A stretch of 64,000 nucleotides of DNA from Halichondria panicea. Taxonomy: Eukaryota; Porifera; Demospongiae; Suberitida; Halichondriidae. The translations under genes were made by a program, and so were the position numbers. The notes under the pieces are model-generated. The model had not been told where the DNA came from. It saw only the letters and a list, made by a program, of their open reading frames with translations, and made no database searches. Within the stretch, counting starts at the first letter, position 1. Every line of letters starts with the position of its first letter. The stretch spans positions 7,989,273 through 8,053,272 of the forward strand of contig NC_087378.1 of assembly GCF_963675165.1 (NCBI RefSeq), read 5' to 3'. This document shows positions 1-25,365 of the stretch, one piece after another.

Positions 1-51
1 GCTGGATGTCAATTAGCTGGGTGGGGAATCAGAAGGAGCAACCATTAATAT

Positions 52-216
52 AATGTTTTGCGAGCATTAACATAATATTATGCGAACTTTGATCACTTCG
101 CAAAAACCTAAACTGTTACTGGTAATGACACACTATCCTTGCCAGAACGCAATACTTATACTTAGATTGTAGAAGGGTGCTGATTTGGCTCATTTGCAAA
201 GGTTTTTCATCAGCAC
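52..216. repeat. Small interspersed element, relative of the copy at 5882-6085
   Basis: Shares blocks such as aatgttttgcgagcat, ccagaacgcaata and gctgatttggctcat with the 5882-6085 element, in the same order. It is more decayed and its terminal repeats are not clear. It lies in an intron of the zinc-finger gene. Confidence 0.6.
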
Positions 217-586
217 AGTGTACCTACCACACTGGCTACACACAGGGCCTGTGTGGTCAATCAGAGAATATTATTATCCTTTTAAGGCAATAATTATAAC
301 CAGCCGTGGTAAGTGGTCTACATGTATGGAAATGGCTCGTGTTCTTTAAATTTAAGGTAATGGTACAAACTTATTATTGATTGATTCTTCTACATGTATG
401 AAATTACATTTTGTGTAATTTGCAAGTGTGCAATGAGGCACCACAGTAGATGAATATGATTAACACAGCAGCGTATAGTCTACATGTAACTCGTCACTAA
501 GAAAGCTTTCAATAATCTTCTGTCATGCAATCAGGAGATTTAGAGGTCAGAGGTCAATCACATGACTGGCCACGTAACCAACGTAC

Positions 587-2926
<2,340 letters not shown>

Positions 2927-4130
2927 CTTGGAATGTTATAACTGTACGAGAAAACACGACAACAACATTTAGTACACTTGTATCAAGGTGAAGAGATAAA
3001 GCTAACAACAAAGCTGACCAGCACAATAACAGGAATGTTGTAGCTGGTTTATAAACATTCTAGACCCAACAGAGTTCCTTTGACCTCACAGACTGAGAAT
3101 TAATGGAAAGAAACCACAAAACCTCAAACCTCACGAAAAATATGGAGTGTTTGAGTCTTCTCTTCCTCCTTCAACAAAGTACCTCTTAGGAATGAAACGA
3201 AGCCTATACTTATGAGATGACAAAGCAACAATGTATGTCTAGCCTCTAAGAAGCACAAGGTCTGTACACTGTATAACAGTCGGTGGTTAGTGGCTGGGAT
3301 GTGACAATGATAAAAGCTTAGAAGAAATTCTTGTGGGGCCTAAAAATATGAAAGTGTAAACAGGTGACATTATCCTAACTATGAGAGAGGGAGAATAGAG
3401 GAGAAACTAACATGCTTCAGTCAATGTGAAAATGAATGACAATCACTATAATTAAACCAGAAACTACAAGTATTAAACCTACGACATTTCCTAGGGGTAA
3501 CTATATAGGACTGGGTATGTGTACAATGAAAGAGTGACAAGGGACCTAATAATTGCATAATAATAATGATTGTACGCATGTTACAATAACCTAGTACCTA
3601 TATACCACACCCATAGTTATACTATTATGTAACATAATTATAATCGTTATCTGCTTTAAAAAACACCATCCTATTAACGTACTTAGAAGCCGACCGATAT
3701 CAAGATCTCGCACAGAATGACAAGGAATGATGAACATTCCAACAGTGAGAAAAGAAAAGGAGTGATGGTGGCGTCACTACACCATTATATAATATGCCTT
3801 CTTCCTTCAATATCGTTCCCTTGTTGTCTATTAAATTCATTCGAGTCTTCTTATTATTATAACTACTTTTAGGTCAAGTTTTAGCTATCGAGGAACACAA
3901 GTGGACCATAAAAACCCCCCTCAGGGAAAAAATGCCCTTGGCTGAGGAGCTAGCTAGCTAACTTACTTTACTCAGTATAAACACAAAAAATGCGAACACA
4001 GAAGAGGAACATATCAGGTAAAAAGCAAAAGCAAAAATAGAGCGAAAAAAAGGAGAAGGAAGGACTCGAACTCACCTTTGAAACTTTCTCTCGCTCTTCG
4101 TTTTTCGCCGTCTCTTCACAAATTCCATCA
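2927..4130 (-). other. 5' UTR intron and upstream non-coding exon of the zinc-finger gene
   Basis: On the minus strand a good acceptor (tttctcgtacag) ends at 2942, 15 bases before the ATG. A matching donor (caaag/gtgagt) ends an exon at 4076. This predicts a non-coding first exon near 4076-4130 and a 1.1-kb intron holding only AT-rich sequence. It moves the transcription start to within about 200 bases of the divergent gene at 4314. Confidence 0.5.
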
Positions 4131-4313
4131 GGGGGATATTAAAATAAACAGGAAATTATTGGTAGGCGTATACAGTGCTAGTATACGGATTTATACTGCC
4201 AAACAAGAACTCAAGTACACACACAGTACAGTACAGCAACCCAGACCCAGAGCCCCTCTCCTCCCCCGACCGCAACCCTCGCTAAGAAGAAGTGAGAAGG
4301 ATATAACTTGAAG
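4131..4313. promoter_or_regulatory. Probable bidirectional promoter, zinc-finger gene / RABGEF1-like
   Basis: Short gap between the inferred non-coding exon on the minus strand and the ATG at 4314 on the plus strand. It holds C-rich stretches near 4245-4275 (cccctctcctcccccgac) and no recognisable TATA box. Confidence 0.4.
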
Positions 4314-14065
<9,752 letters not shown>

Positions 14066-14140
14066 TGTAACTTTTGTAGTTATAAGTTGACTTTTTTTTT
14101 ATGCTTTACCATACTGGTTGTGTATATATACTGGTTGTAT

Positions 14141-14189
14141 ACTAGCCTCCTTCACAAGGCCTCAAATGCGGCCTGGAATCAAGGCTACT
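14141..14189. repeat. Short hairpin element, GCCTCGATTCC family (degenerate)
   Basis: Actagcctcc ... ggcctggaatcaaggctact forms a short stem. The right arm is one mismatch from the word gcctggaatcgaggcta found at 46755, 52615 and, with small changes, 57604. Confidence 0.55.
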
Positions 14190-14817
14190 TGTATACATGC
14201 TGCTCATGTTGACACTTGCAATGAATGTTTGCCAATTTGGTTTGTTTGTAAACTATAGTAAAATTAAGTTAACAAGCAAGGATTAATGCCCATACTTGGT
14301 AATAACTACTGTGCTCTGATTCATTGCCTGCCCTCTGTAACCCACTCAGTTCATGATACAAAGCTATTTGAATACTACCTGCGTTTGTTCGTTCATGCTC
14401 GTATCGTTATCCTCGTGATTACTGTCACCTTGAAGTCATGTACATGTATGTATAGAGCTGTTGTGTTTCATTCAAGCTAGGTGTAGAGAATCTCATTGCA
14501 TGCAAGCTCTTATGATGAGTTACTATAGGCAACAATTCACTGTGCATGCACCTTGGAGAGTGGTTACTTACCCTGCATGGCCTTCCTTGAGTCAGGTTAT
14601 TACTCTGTTATGCAAATAATGTGCTCACCATGGAGCTATGAAGAAGGGTGTGTTTGTTTGTGCATCATCATCATGAGGTGTTCTGATGTAATGGAGGTTA
14701 ATATTATGGTCTACCTATCATATTATGAATATGACACTACTAGCTAGCTTCCCCAAAAGTGATTCCATTTGTTTTCCCATGTCATTTCCCCATGTGCTCA
14801 TCATGTAACATATGCAT

Positions 14818-15225
14818 GTCACTGTGTGTGCATGGGGACAGCATGCACACACAGTGGTAGGCTGCACATGTGGTCCTCAATGGCCATGCGTGTAACTAGG
14901 TCACTGTGTGTGCATGGGGACAGCATGCATAATTATGGTAGGCTGCACATGTGGTCCTCAATGGCCATGCGTGTAACTAGGTCACTGTGTGTGCATGGGG
15001 ACAGCATGCATAATTATGGTAGGCTGCACATGTGGTCCTCAATGGCCATGCGTGTAACTAGGTCACTGTGTGTGCATGGGGACAGCATGCATAATTATGG
15101 TAGGCTGCACATGTGGTCCTCAATGGCCATGTGTGTAACTAGGTCATAGTGTGTGCATGGGGACAGCATGCATAATTATGGTAGGCTGCATATGTGGTCC
15201 TCAATGGCCATGCGTGTAACTAGGT
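14818..15225. repeat. Minisatellite, 81-bp unit, about 5 copies
   Basis: The unit begins gtcactgtgtgtgcatgggg and contains gcatgcataattatggtagg. Because 81 is a multiple of three it keeps one frame open for 126 codons, but that ORF has no splice or database-like features and I do not count it as a gene. Intergenic, 0.75 kb after the RABGEF1-like stop codon. Confidence 0.9.
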
Positions 15226-16760
15226 CATATGATATGAACTGCTCCTCCTAGTATAATTATAGTAGTGGATTTGACACAATATGGAGTGCAGAATAATACT
15301 TGTACATGTATGGCAGAGTGTGAGTGTTTGAGTGTTTGTTTACTGGTACCCTATAAGCTGTTTACACATGCACACACACATACACACACACACACACACA
15401 CTGTGTCATAGGGTCCAAATATACTTTCGTAAAGTGTGTAAGTGTGATTCAGGTGAACATGACACCAACTCTGCATATAATGATGTACACTTCTATTAAT
15501 GTTTATTTTCGAGGTTTTCAAAGATTGACCTTGCCTCGAAAATTGGTTTACATTTCCGGTTGAAGTAGGGGTGTTGTCATTTAAACCTCTATCCTCGAAA
15601 TAAAATCTGCGAATTGTTTAGTGTGAGCAATCTGCAAACATGTATTGCCTCGAAAATAACCCGCTCGCTATATGGAATTGCATTCATATCGGATGTATAT
15701 ATATAATTGTAGTGTTCATTGCCTCCTAAGCAGCTGCCCACCCTCTCATTTGAAACTATAGTGATGTTGCAACCAAAATAATAAACTTTTTGTTTGTACA
15801 GAAGTTCCGTTCTTAGTGTGCCTTGTAAACAAATAATGAATACTAGTTATGTTAAAATTCATGACGATCATTATGCACAAGGAATGTGCACTGTTTACAG
15901 TGCGTTTCCATGGCAATTTATATAATGACATCCTATAATCCTATAGTACGTCGTGCCATACATTCTTACGTGTACACGACCTTAATGTCTGGTGAAAGGT
16001 TTTTTGGACCGAGTAAAAAACATTGTTTACATTTGTTAGACTTGAATTCAAGGTATTGCCAAAATATGTGGGAGGGGCTCTGCGGGTGGTCTCCATGCAC
16101 ACGATACAAGTGTGGAGGAGGGTGTAGACTGTATAAACTGATTCATACTGTATTGTGCAAAATGGTCCCACCTCTCGATCAAGATATAATTATTTTGTCT
16201 AAGTCTCAGATTGATGCCTTAACCTAAAAATAGCCATGGAATATTGGAATGTGCATGCATATCGTTCCCATGTTAATAAATGTTTGTTGATTGTATCTAC
16301 CAGATGAAAGAATTTTTCGGAACATTGGTCCCACAATAACTGTATGCCCTTAAGCACATCACATGAGTCTGACTATCCTTTGATCATCATGTTGTATAAG
16401 AGTGTGATCTTGTTCCTTTAGATTAGGTACAAGCTCTGAACATTCTCACCAGAGTCATCGTTTAATTCGTACATGGATACTGTTGCTTTGGGAGTAGAAT
16501 GCAATCAGCTAAATTGTTCCCAAAATAGAAGTAACTTATAGGAGCATTTTCAACGTGACCGTGACATCACATGTAACCGCTGTACAGTTGCAATAATTAC
16601 AGCTTATTTGGGAGAGAATGAGGTACTTTATCACAAGTATACATGTAATAGCAGCCATAGCTAGTCTTCTTGGGAAGTGCGGCTGATTCATGAGACTATG
16701 ACTGTACATGCATCCTGAACACCCCAATTTTTACCAGCCTCGAGCTCCTCCCCTCTAACA
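15226..16760. other. Intergenic stretch, no gene seen
   Basis: Contains a short (CA)n at 15371-15401 and a foldback-like piece at about 15505-15676 (ttttcgaggttttcaaag ... cctcgaaaataacccgctcgc). A 113-codon ORF at 15886-16227 has no recognisable domain and a competing antisense ORF, so it is not called. Confidence 0.5.
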
Positions 16761-16769
16761 TAATTTTTG

Positions 16770-17486
16770 TAGTCATTAGAGCTCGCGCGGTGAATCTTGT
16801 GGTCAGTATACAGATTTAAAGTAAAAAGTAAGTATTAACCAGCTAGCTAGTTAACTAAGTTAGTCTACTTCTCTTCTTGTGCTACTGGTCAGCTACATCT
16901 CGTTCGTCTAGTGCTCTGTCAGTGTTGGCAAAATCAAGCAGTCTAAGAAATAATTTATTAACTCTCAAGTTCAAGTAAGTGAAGTATCTAGACTAGCTGT
17001 ATTAGTACTGTTTAGCTATATCCAAGCTTGATATTGTACTAATGCCGTGCTAGCGAGTTTGAAAAGTGCTGAAACCGAGCATTCCTCTGTTTGCCTAGCT
17101 GTCATTTTTAGCTCATTGTCTTCGAGCTTTTGATCTTGACTAACCACATGCACTGTGCACTAATAATTTACCGCCATGCAAAAAGCATACAATCTTGAGC
17201 TGTAAGACCACCCAGAAAAGCTTTAAGCATGGATCCTATAGCTTTAATATGCAAGGTTATCGTTTGCTTTGTTTGCAAAAGGTTGCAACGGCTATATGCA
17301 AGTGTGTGAAGGCTTAATTTGCCTGCAAAAGAGACTTAGCTCAGGTTGCCAAGGACCTTGGCGCCGGCGCCATAAAGCTTTGCAAAAATGTATGCTTGAC
17401 CACCCACACACCAATTTTGTAATTTATATTCATACTTATTTCTTTGCACAGGTTTGGCATAATTATACTAATAACTCCAGTCTAAG
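16770..17486 (+). other. Probable 5' UTR exon and intron of the PTB adaptor gene
   Basis: A donor-like site (aaaaagtaagtatt) near 16828 and an acceptor (tctttgcacag) ending at 17451 predict a non-coding first exon and a 0.6-kb intron. 35 bases of 5' UTR then precede the ATG at 17487. Confidence 0.4.
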
Positions 17487-20400
17487 ATGTCCAAGATGTC
17501 CATCTCCAGCAAAGGTCGTGAGGTGCTCAGGAGCAAAATGAAGTACAGGAAGAAAAATAACAGCAGTTGGAAGGTAAATTTTTAAGTAATTAAGATTTTT
17601 GCGATTATCATGTTTTTGGGCGAAAATGAGTGATAAATCTGCTAATATTTACTGAGTGATGGTCATAACTATTTTCCCTTTCATGTAGAGTCGCTTTGTT
17701 GCTGCATTTTGTGGAGTAGAGTCTGATGACCCCAAAGCACCAGTTGCTCAAGTCTGCTTATTTGAAGATTACGAGAAGCCGGGTCAAAAACCGAAGAACG
17801 TAGTCAAGCTTGAATCTGCGCAAATCGATTCAAGTTATTCAGGATCAAGCGCAAGTGCTTACTCATCCACGACTGCTTCTCAACGACTAAGTGTTTCCCC
17901 TAGCAGCTTTAATTCGGGTGGGTCTGGATCTGGAGTTATCGACAGTGGCAGTGGAACAGTCGGTGGTACCCACATATTTTGTATTGTAACAAAAAGTGGA
18001 GAGGCACACGAATTTCGTACGGAGACGGAAAATGATAGATTGCGCTGGGTACGTCTATTACAACTGCTCATCATGTACCCAAAGTCAAGTATACCAGAAG
18101 AACCCAAGCTCAACCCAATTAAAGACACTCTGAGACTGAGACTAGAGGCAAAGAAATACGGAGCAAGTAAGTTTATTTTAGAACTATGTTACGATAGCTT
18201 AATGGTGTAATGTATGTGTATCTAGCTAGGGGCTTTGTGTTTATTTATTATTGTGTGGGTTGATTTGTCTTTCAACATAGCGGTTTCACTTTCCTATCTA
18301 CTCTGTTTAATAACAAGTTTGTTTACAAGCTTCTGTTAAAATTTCAGTTTACTTCCTCCTAGGAAATAACAATATCCATTGTATATGTTCACTTCTTGTC
18401 AGCCTGCATTCATTAGATATAAATGGATTCATGATGTTTCCTTTCCTTCATAGTGTTTATTAATTACAATGTAGTAGGTCACATGGCTTTTATCTGATCT
18501 CTTGGAAAATTTAAATTGCCCTCTGCACATGTGCAGTGTCATAGTGTAGCATGCATGTGGTTTTGATTGACAATGAATGAATATGCTGACCTTTGGTGCT
18601 ATCAAAACACTGGCAGACAATATCAGATAGCTATAGCTTAGCTTTTGCAGGGGTGGGTGGTTACACTGCTTCGGTTACTGTTCACATGCCTATAGATACC
18701 ATTGCTAATCTGAGATGGCTAGTGTTTGTTTCCCACTAGACTTTTGGCTATTTATTTGTTTAGATGGTGCTCATGTATATTACACAGAGAGAGCGTGTAC
18801 AGAACATGTGCTTTTACAAATTACCCAGGGACCAGACAAAACTAGGTCTTTGTGTGTAGGACAATAGTTGTGCTGGGAGACTAAACTGTCTAATCGGGTT
18901 ATTTTTGTGAGTATGGTTTAGACTTGGCTAGTAGCATTGGTTTTGGGGTTCTCGGCTTCCTGTGTCTGATGGCATCTCCTCTGTCACTGGTCATGCCTGC
19001 CAACTTGTTAGCAGGAACTTATCTCATCGTCCTAATATCCTGTTTGTCTATATTAGCTGTAAATTTCTACACGCATCATTACACGCTGCCTTCCTCTGCA
19101 CAGATTCTGCTTGGATGGTGTACATTCTACCAGAGGGTGTTGGAACGCGCTGTCGTATAATCGGAATCAATGTACTCGCCTTGAAAAGTGGAATCCCTGG
19201 CAAACAAGTTGGCACTCTGAACATCTACAACCCGGCTGACCCTACCACTCCTCTGCTGAGCTGGGACCGTGACAAAATGAGGAGAACAGGCAAAACAGGT
19301 CAGTAGACTAGACTAGATTGTGTCATGCAACCAACAGGCAAGACAGATAGTATGTGTGCTTTACTTTACAACTCAACTGCTGTTACAACTCAACTGCTGT
19401 AGTACTTATTTGTTGCGTATGGTGCCGTATAAGTTTAGCAAGTGATGAATGATTATGCTTTAATAATGATTACAAATGCTGTTCCCTACAGGCAACCTAG
19501 TGTTTGTGGAGATTGGGCGCAGGTGTTTCGGTGGTCCAGGGCTGGTGTGGATGTATTCTGGCTTCAATGATGCTCAGGCCCTAAGAGAAACGCTCCACAA
19601 GTAAGTGGATCCATTTAGTGACTTGGTGGGCTTGTTGGTTAAATAGTGTAATGTGTTTGTGGTCAGTATTGAGGTGACAGGTTTTGTTATGTGTACTATA
19701 AAGTTGGTTACTCAACTTTACCACAATGTTTGAGGTTTTGTTTGCCTGTTAGATTTTAGAGGCTGTATAGAATGTTGTTTTTTTGATCTTTTGTTCCCTT
19801 CAAAAGATTGTTTTAGCTGCTAAAAAAACTGTATAATTTATGAACATAGTCAATCAATGCTTTGTGCAGATGTGATAATAGCTTGTGATGCACATGTGAT
19901 CTAACAAAGGTCAAGCATCATGTGGACTATGATTATATCATTGTTCTCACTTATCACTTAACCAAGCCCACAACCTAAAAGGTCAATTAGTTATTGTTAG
20001 CTAGCTAAAATTACACCATTAGTTCTTTCCTACACTAGAACTTACTCTGAGTAATCTAAGCTATCACAAGCTTTCTTACCTGTGCTTATATAAGAAGGTC
20101 AACTGTTGATGCTGTGTCTATAGGTGCTAGATATTGATTAGGTGTAGCATGCTTATTGGAACGTGTTGTATATATCCTATTTCCTTGGCATTCTACTTAA
20201 TTACAAGTACTAATTTGGTGGTATTGAGTTCCATGAAGTGATATCTCCTACACATTGTTTGCATACATGTAGTCATGAGGGCTTGGTGGATCACCCCATA
20301 TGCTAGGCTCTGGAGTAGCTAACCCTATATGTGTAGAAATTGGACTTGCCCTCAGCCCCCCTATTGTTGCTTGGTTATTATCTTTTGTAGCCCTGGTTTC

Positions 20401-21674
20401 TATAGCCAACAGATTCCCCTCAATATAGAATGTAGCCACAGGTTGTGTTAATATCCTGTACTTGTTTATACCTACAAAATACAATTTCTATTAAATGACA
20501 TGTACTTCCTTTGCATTGACTCATTATGTCTTCTATTTTCTGTAGCTTCCTATTCAAAGGAGATGGGACTGCTGTACCGATACACACTCATACTCCAAGT
20601 CTATACGATTCACCTCGTGCTTCTTTCGATGCAAACTTCCACCCCGCATACCAACGTGAGAATTCCGTGGGATCACTAGGACACTCAAATCCACTCCTTT
20701 CTCGAAGCCGTTCTATCGATCATGATTCTGGTTTTGTGGGCTCTCCAGGAAGTTTCACCGCACCCAAACTTGAAGGTCCTCCTGTTCGCCTCGATAAGCA
20801 CCCCTCTATCAGACGCAAGAGAGACGCTTCTAACCCAAGAGACATAAGACGGAGCAGCAACAGCAGCATCAACTCACCTATGGGCAGCGGCAGCTTCAAT
20901 GAGGTCTCAGCTCGATCGGGAGAATCTATGGAGCCTAGTTTCGAGGAAGGACAGTTGAGTGGGAATCATTCGCGATCAATATCACCCCCTCAAGATGAAT
21001 GTGATGGTGACGTGGTTGGCTCTATGGATCCTGAGCATGTTCCAATGTATGAAGTGGTCCCAGGTTTTGGTCCACAAACTCGAGTCGTAGTAAGAGGAGG
21101 CGAAGCTGAGTACGAGACAATGGTTCATCCGAGTGCAAACGATGACATGATGGGCGGCTATGTACAGATGAGTAAAGCACCACCTTTAGCGTTACCTAAT
21201 CACACTAACCCAATGTCAGTTCCAAAACCACAAGCATACAACACTCTATCGCATTCCTCAAACAAGCCTGGCCCACACAACACAGCTGCTGCACGCAACA
21301 ATTACGATACCCTTCCCACCATCAGAGAAACAAAACAAGACATTTACGTGAACCACCCTCTTCCCCAAGACTTGAAAGATGTTCCCCAACGTGTGTACAC
21401 TCCGGATTATCAGAATGTGGAGTTGAGCACATCATCAGAGAGAAGACGCGGGTCCATGACGAATGAACAGTACGAGAACGTAGATGGGAGGAGGCAATCG
21501 ACAAGACGAAGGGACAGTGACCACGAGAGTGTCGAACTTCCAATGAGTACCGGGAAACCACAGAATCGTCCAAAACAAGAAATACCTGATAATTATGTAC
21601 AGTTTCAGCCGAAAAACACACCAGCTTTTAATACATCGATGCCACAGCCGAGTATGGTTACAAGTGAGAGTTAA
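17487..21674 (+). CDS. PH + PTB docking adaptor of the IRS/DOK family
   Basis: Exons 17487-17573, 17689-18166, 19104-19298, 19492-19600, 20546-21674 close at 665 residues. Residues about 1-185 look like a PH domain (SRFVAAFCGVE ... ETENDRLRWVRLLQ) interrupted by a Ser/Gly-rich insert. Residues about 190-300 are an IRS-type PTB domain (WMVYILPEGVGTRCRI ... LLSWDRDKMRRTG ... LVFVEIGRRCFGGPGLVWMYS ... NDAQALRETLHNFL). The long tail carries tyrosine motifs: YETM (Y479) and YVQM (Y495), both YxxM for PI3-kinase p85, and YVNH (Y557), YQNV (Y578), YENV (Y599), YxNx for Grb2-type SH2 domains. Known for the family: a membrane-proximal scaffold phosphorylated by receptor tyrosine kinases. The YxxM motifs lean to IRS, the compact layout to DOK; I leave the symbol open. 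Confidence 0.88.
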
Positions 21675-22257
21675 GCTTATTTTATTTATTTATTCTGGAT
21701 CTCACAGTTATTGTTTTTTCCCTATTCTTCCTTATTTCTGATTCTCTGTTTGATTATCATTATAATTTTTGGTTCTTTTCGTTTTGAAAATTATCATTGT
21801 ATCTAAACCAGAGTTGTTATTATCATAATCATTTTTTGTTTTTTCCTTTTGAAAAGCACTCTCTCAAACCCCTCATGATTTTTGCAATCTCACGAAAGCT
21901 GATGGCAAAAGCATTCATCTGTGTTTTTAATTCTGCTGCACCGAACTCTTACTTGTGTATAGTATTAAATGTACGTGTGAACATTGTTTGGCTCGTGTGT
22001 TATTTAGATGAGTAGCCCCCCCCCTCATATAGTTGTCACTACATTCTTGTGTACTTCATGCAGCATCAATAATAAATATTATTGTTTACAAAAATTTGTC
22101 AATAAATAATTTCTCAAGTTACCATAATTGCTATAATGAGGTAAATTTGTATAATTATAGGGTAATGGGTCGTCACTAGGCTGCTGCTACATTTTATATT
22201 ATTAATTTTATATTAATTTTCATGACGACCAGTACCTTTATTACTTTCATCAGAGCC

Positions 22258-22948
22258 ATGGAGGTCTTCAAGAATGGAAACTATTCAGTAAGAAAGTGGA
22301 CGGCAAGCGATAGAGATGAAGCTGCGCAAGTGATCAAGCAATGTCTAGAGCCTTATGGCCTCCAATTTGAGCCCCAGGGAGCAGACCTAGACGCCATTGA
22401 CGTGGAGGAACACTATCTAAAGAACGAGAGAGGAGAATTCTGGGTGGTCATTGATGTTAGTAACCAGAGGCTGGTCGGAACTGGTGCCTATTATGAAGTG
22501 AGCGAGCCTGGTGCTGTGGAGATAAGAAAAATGTACTTACTGCCAGAGGCAAGGGGGAAGAAACTGGGACGATATATTCTAGAGGTACGTACAGTGATCG
22601 GTGATCAAGGACTGTATCAACTTCCCTCTATTTATATGTGTCGTACTTTTATAGCCGTAATTATAGTCGCAGTACCTTACTTGACCTTTCCTTGAAAAAT
22701 GCATGCGTGACTAGAGTCTAATCTCTACCGTACATGTACTATTTTGAATTTAATGATGTCCACAATCCCTCCCCATGCAGAAACTAGAGGAGAGAATAAG
22801 AGAGAGAGGCTACAGAAGGATCTACATAGAGACTGCCAGTGTACTGTTCGAAGCTTGCCAACTATACCAGACTGCTGGGTACCTGTCGGTAGAAGGTGTG
22901 GAGACATTGCGTTGTGATCAGAAACTCTATAAAGATGTAACTGCTTAG
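22258..22948 (+). CDS. GNAT-family N-acetyltransferase
   Basis: Two exons, 22258-22584 and 22781-22948, give 164 residues; an in-frame ATG at 22222 would add 12. The 22258 ATG has the better context (gccatgg). The core GNAT acetyl-CoA signature is visible at the end of exon 1: EIRKMYLLPEARGKKLGRYIL, where RGKKLG is the pyrophosphate-binding loop. Exon 2 supplies the later helix and strand (GYRRIYIETASVLFEACQLY). The substrate cannot be read from sequence. The protein resembles small single-domain bacterial-type acetyltransferases, but the intron and codon use match its neighbours. It lies 0.6 kb after the adaptor gene and ends 288 bases from the convergent DIDO1-like stop codon. Confidence 0.8.
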
Positions 22949-23235
22949 CTCTGTTCTGTTAGAAATATTTTTTTTTACTGTTTTAAATTTATGAGCGAAT
23001 ATTGTATCAATGAATGTTCAGACACACTCGACATGTTCAATCAACCTAAATTTTATGCCATCAATAATTTTTTTCATAATTATGATCAATTGATTGTCGT
23101 TTAATGAAATACGTACATGTAATAATCAGTAAACTACGCATGCCAAAAATAATTATTATCGTGGAAAATGGAATAGTCGTTGCAAAGAGATGGCAAAGTA
23201 TAATGTTCCAATACTAATAATATAGTTTCCAACAA

Positions 23236-25299
23236 TCATGTGTGATAGCCTCTGTATCTATCTCCGTGTTCTGAGCGATGGTCTTTATCCCATGTTCCCC
23301 TCCTCTCCCCACGTCCCCTGTAGCCGCCCCTATAACCACGCCCACTATTGTTGTTGAATCTCTCATCTCTGTTCCAGCCATCATCTTGTGGTTGTTGGTG
23401 CTCGTGTTGATATTGTTGCTGCTGTCCCCAATTTGTGCGCGGGTCTCTCCAAGAATGCTGCTCTGCTTGTGGAGGATGATAGGAGGATGGGTCATTATGC
23501 TGTGGAGGAGGATATGAAGGATCGTTATTAGGTGGTGGGGGGTACGAAGGATCGTTACTAGGCGGTGGGGGGTACGAAGGATCGTTACTAGGCGGTGGGG
23601 GGAGGTCATTCATTGGGCCGTGATTAGGAGGAGGCGGTTGGTTAGGTGTTGGTTGCTGGTAGGGAGTATCTTGAGGGTGGTACTGCTGCTGCTGCTGCTG
23701 GGGAGGAGGAGGTGGTTCAGGACGAAATGGAGGCCGTTGGTGACGTTGGTCCCACTCGGTACGAAACTGTGACTCTTGTGGTTGATAGAGATGTGTCGGT
23801 TGGTCCTGAGGTGTTACCTGCTGGAGTGATTGTCGATGTGGTGGGGGCTCACTGGGTCCGCTGGCAGGAACACTAGGCACAGGGGGTGATGAGTTACTAG
23901 GCCCGTCTGAACTAAAAACAGCTCTTAGTTTCCCAGTTCCTGCAGCAGCCAGGGTTGATTGATCTATAGGCCCATCGGAGATTTTCTCTAAAGTCGACAC
24001 AGCAGAGGCTAGCTCCTTCAGTTTAGAGCTGGATAGATTGGCAAGGAGAGTTTGAATGTTAGCAGTAGGTGGGAGGTTGAGGGCACTCTTCAGTGATGCA
24101 GCCACAGCTGTAGTGTTAATGTCAATCAGTTTATTAGTGGTATCTTCAGAGGAAGTAGCTACAGGTTTAGGGGAATTAACTACAGGTATAGCTTTGACGG
24201 GTGAGGGTACTGCAACGGTTGACTTGGAGCTGGCTGGTTGATGTTCGCCGTAAAATGACATTTGCACAGTTTTAGGTTTTTCTTTCTTAACTTCGACAGC
24301 AGGTTTTGAACTCAGAGCATCATCAAACGAAGAGTCTTCATACATTTTTGAGGGAGAATACGGAGTACTGTCATCATCTTCATTTTTTACAGGCTCTCTT
24401 TTCATCTCTGCTCGGTGCTTTGAACTAATTGGAGGGGGGGTTCGGTCACCAAATCCTATCTCAACTTTGTTTTTCTTTCGTTGCAGACCTTCTGTATCGT
24501 TTGATGAGGAGCGGTGTCTCTTGAAGGTAACCTCGGCCTTGATGCGAGTGATAGGAGAGGAGTGGTTGGAGTGTAGAGACATCCTCCTGCTCTTGCTGTG
24601 GACAATCACACCCAGCATCATGTCACTTCTGCCCACAGGGAGACCTGTAGAGGAGGGGGAGGAGGAGGGATTCTGAAATTGACACAATATTACATACTGC
24701 ATATCCTAGAATGTTAAGCTCATGGCTATATGCATCTATGTCATGAACACTTTTTGTACTGTTACTCAGGATTATGCGCACGTACAGAAGTCCTTAAAAC
24801 TGATAATACCCTCAGTGACTTATAGCCCACGCCCTTTGTCAGAAAATGGGGACAATTTGGGCCCGAAATAAATCACTGATCTAACCACATCATATAGTGT
24901 AGCACTACCAAACAGCTACTAAATACATGGGAAATCGGACGTTTGCAACACAAGTAATAGACAATCAAAGATAGCTCCGAAAAGAGGCCTGATATGTAGA
25001 AAAAACCACCTGTTCTACTGTACACATAGATCTACAAGTAAAATGCATGCTTATAATCATGCGTACAGTACATGTAAAACTACTTTTTCCGACCCCACCC
25101 ACCTGGTCCAGTGATTGGCAGCAGCTGCTCGGGTACGTCCCAATGTCCGGGGAGGGGCACAAGGTACATGTCCTTGATAGCATCAGGACCACTGGAGATG
25201 ATAACTCCAGAGCGATGCTTTCTCAGGAGGTAGTTGAACATGGAGACGTAAGCATCTTGTTCCTCCTCTGGCCAACCAAAGTGAATCACACAGATTTCC

Positions 25300-25365
<66 letters not shown>

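Noticed and set aside
4062-4080. tRNA-like B-box (gttcgagtcc) on the minus strand
   Set aside because: No acceptor stem or A-box at the right distance; the sequence is better explained as a splice donor (caaag/gtgagt).
14769-15149. 126-codon ORF with 27-residue repeats
   Set aside because: Product of an 81-bp minisatellite whose unit length is a multiple of three; no start context, splice or domain support.
15886-16227. 113-codon plus-strand ORF in the intergenic region
   Set aside because: No recognisable domain, a competing antisense ORF of similar length, no splice or promoter context.
18924-19306. ORFs running from intron 2 into exon 3 of the PTB adaptor
   Set aside because: They read through the intron; the acceptor at 19103 gives the only frame that matches the PTB domain in phase.
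23278-24676. Plus-strand ORFs across the Pro/Gln-rich exon of the DIDO1-like gene
   Set aside because: Antisense shadows of low-complexity sequence in exon 14.
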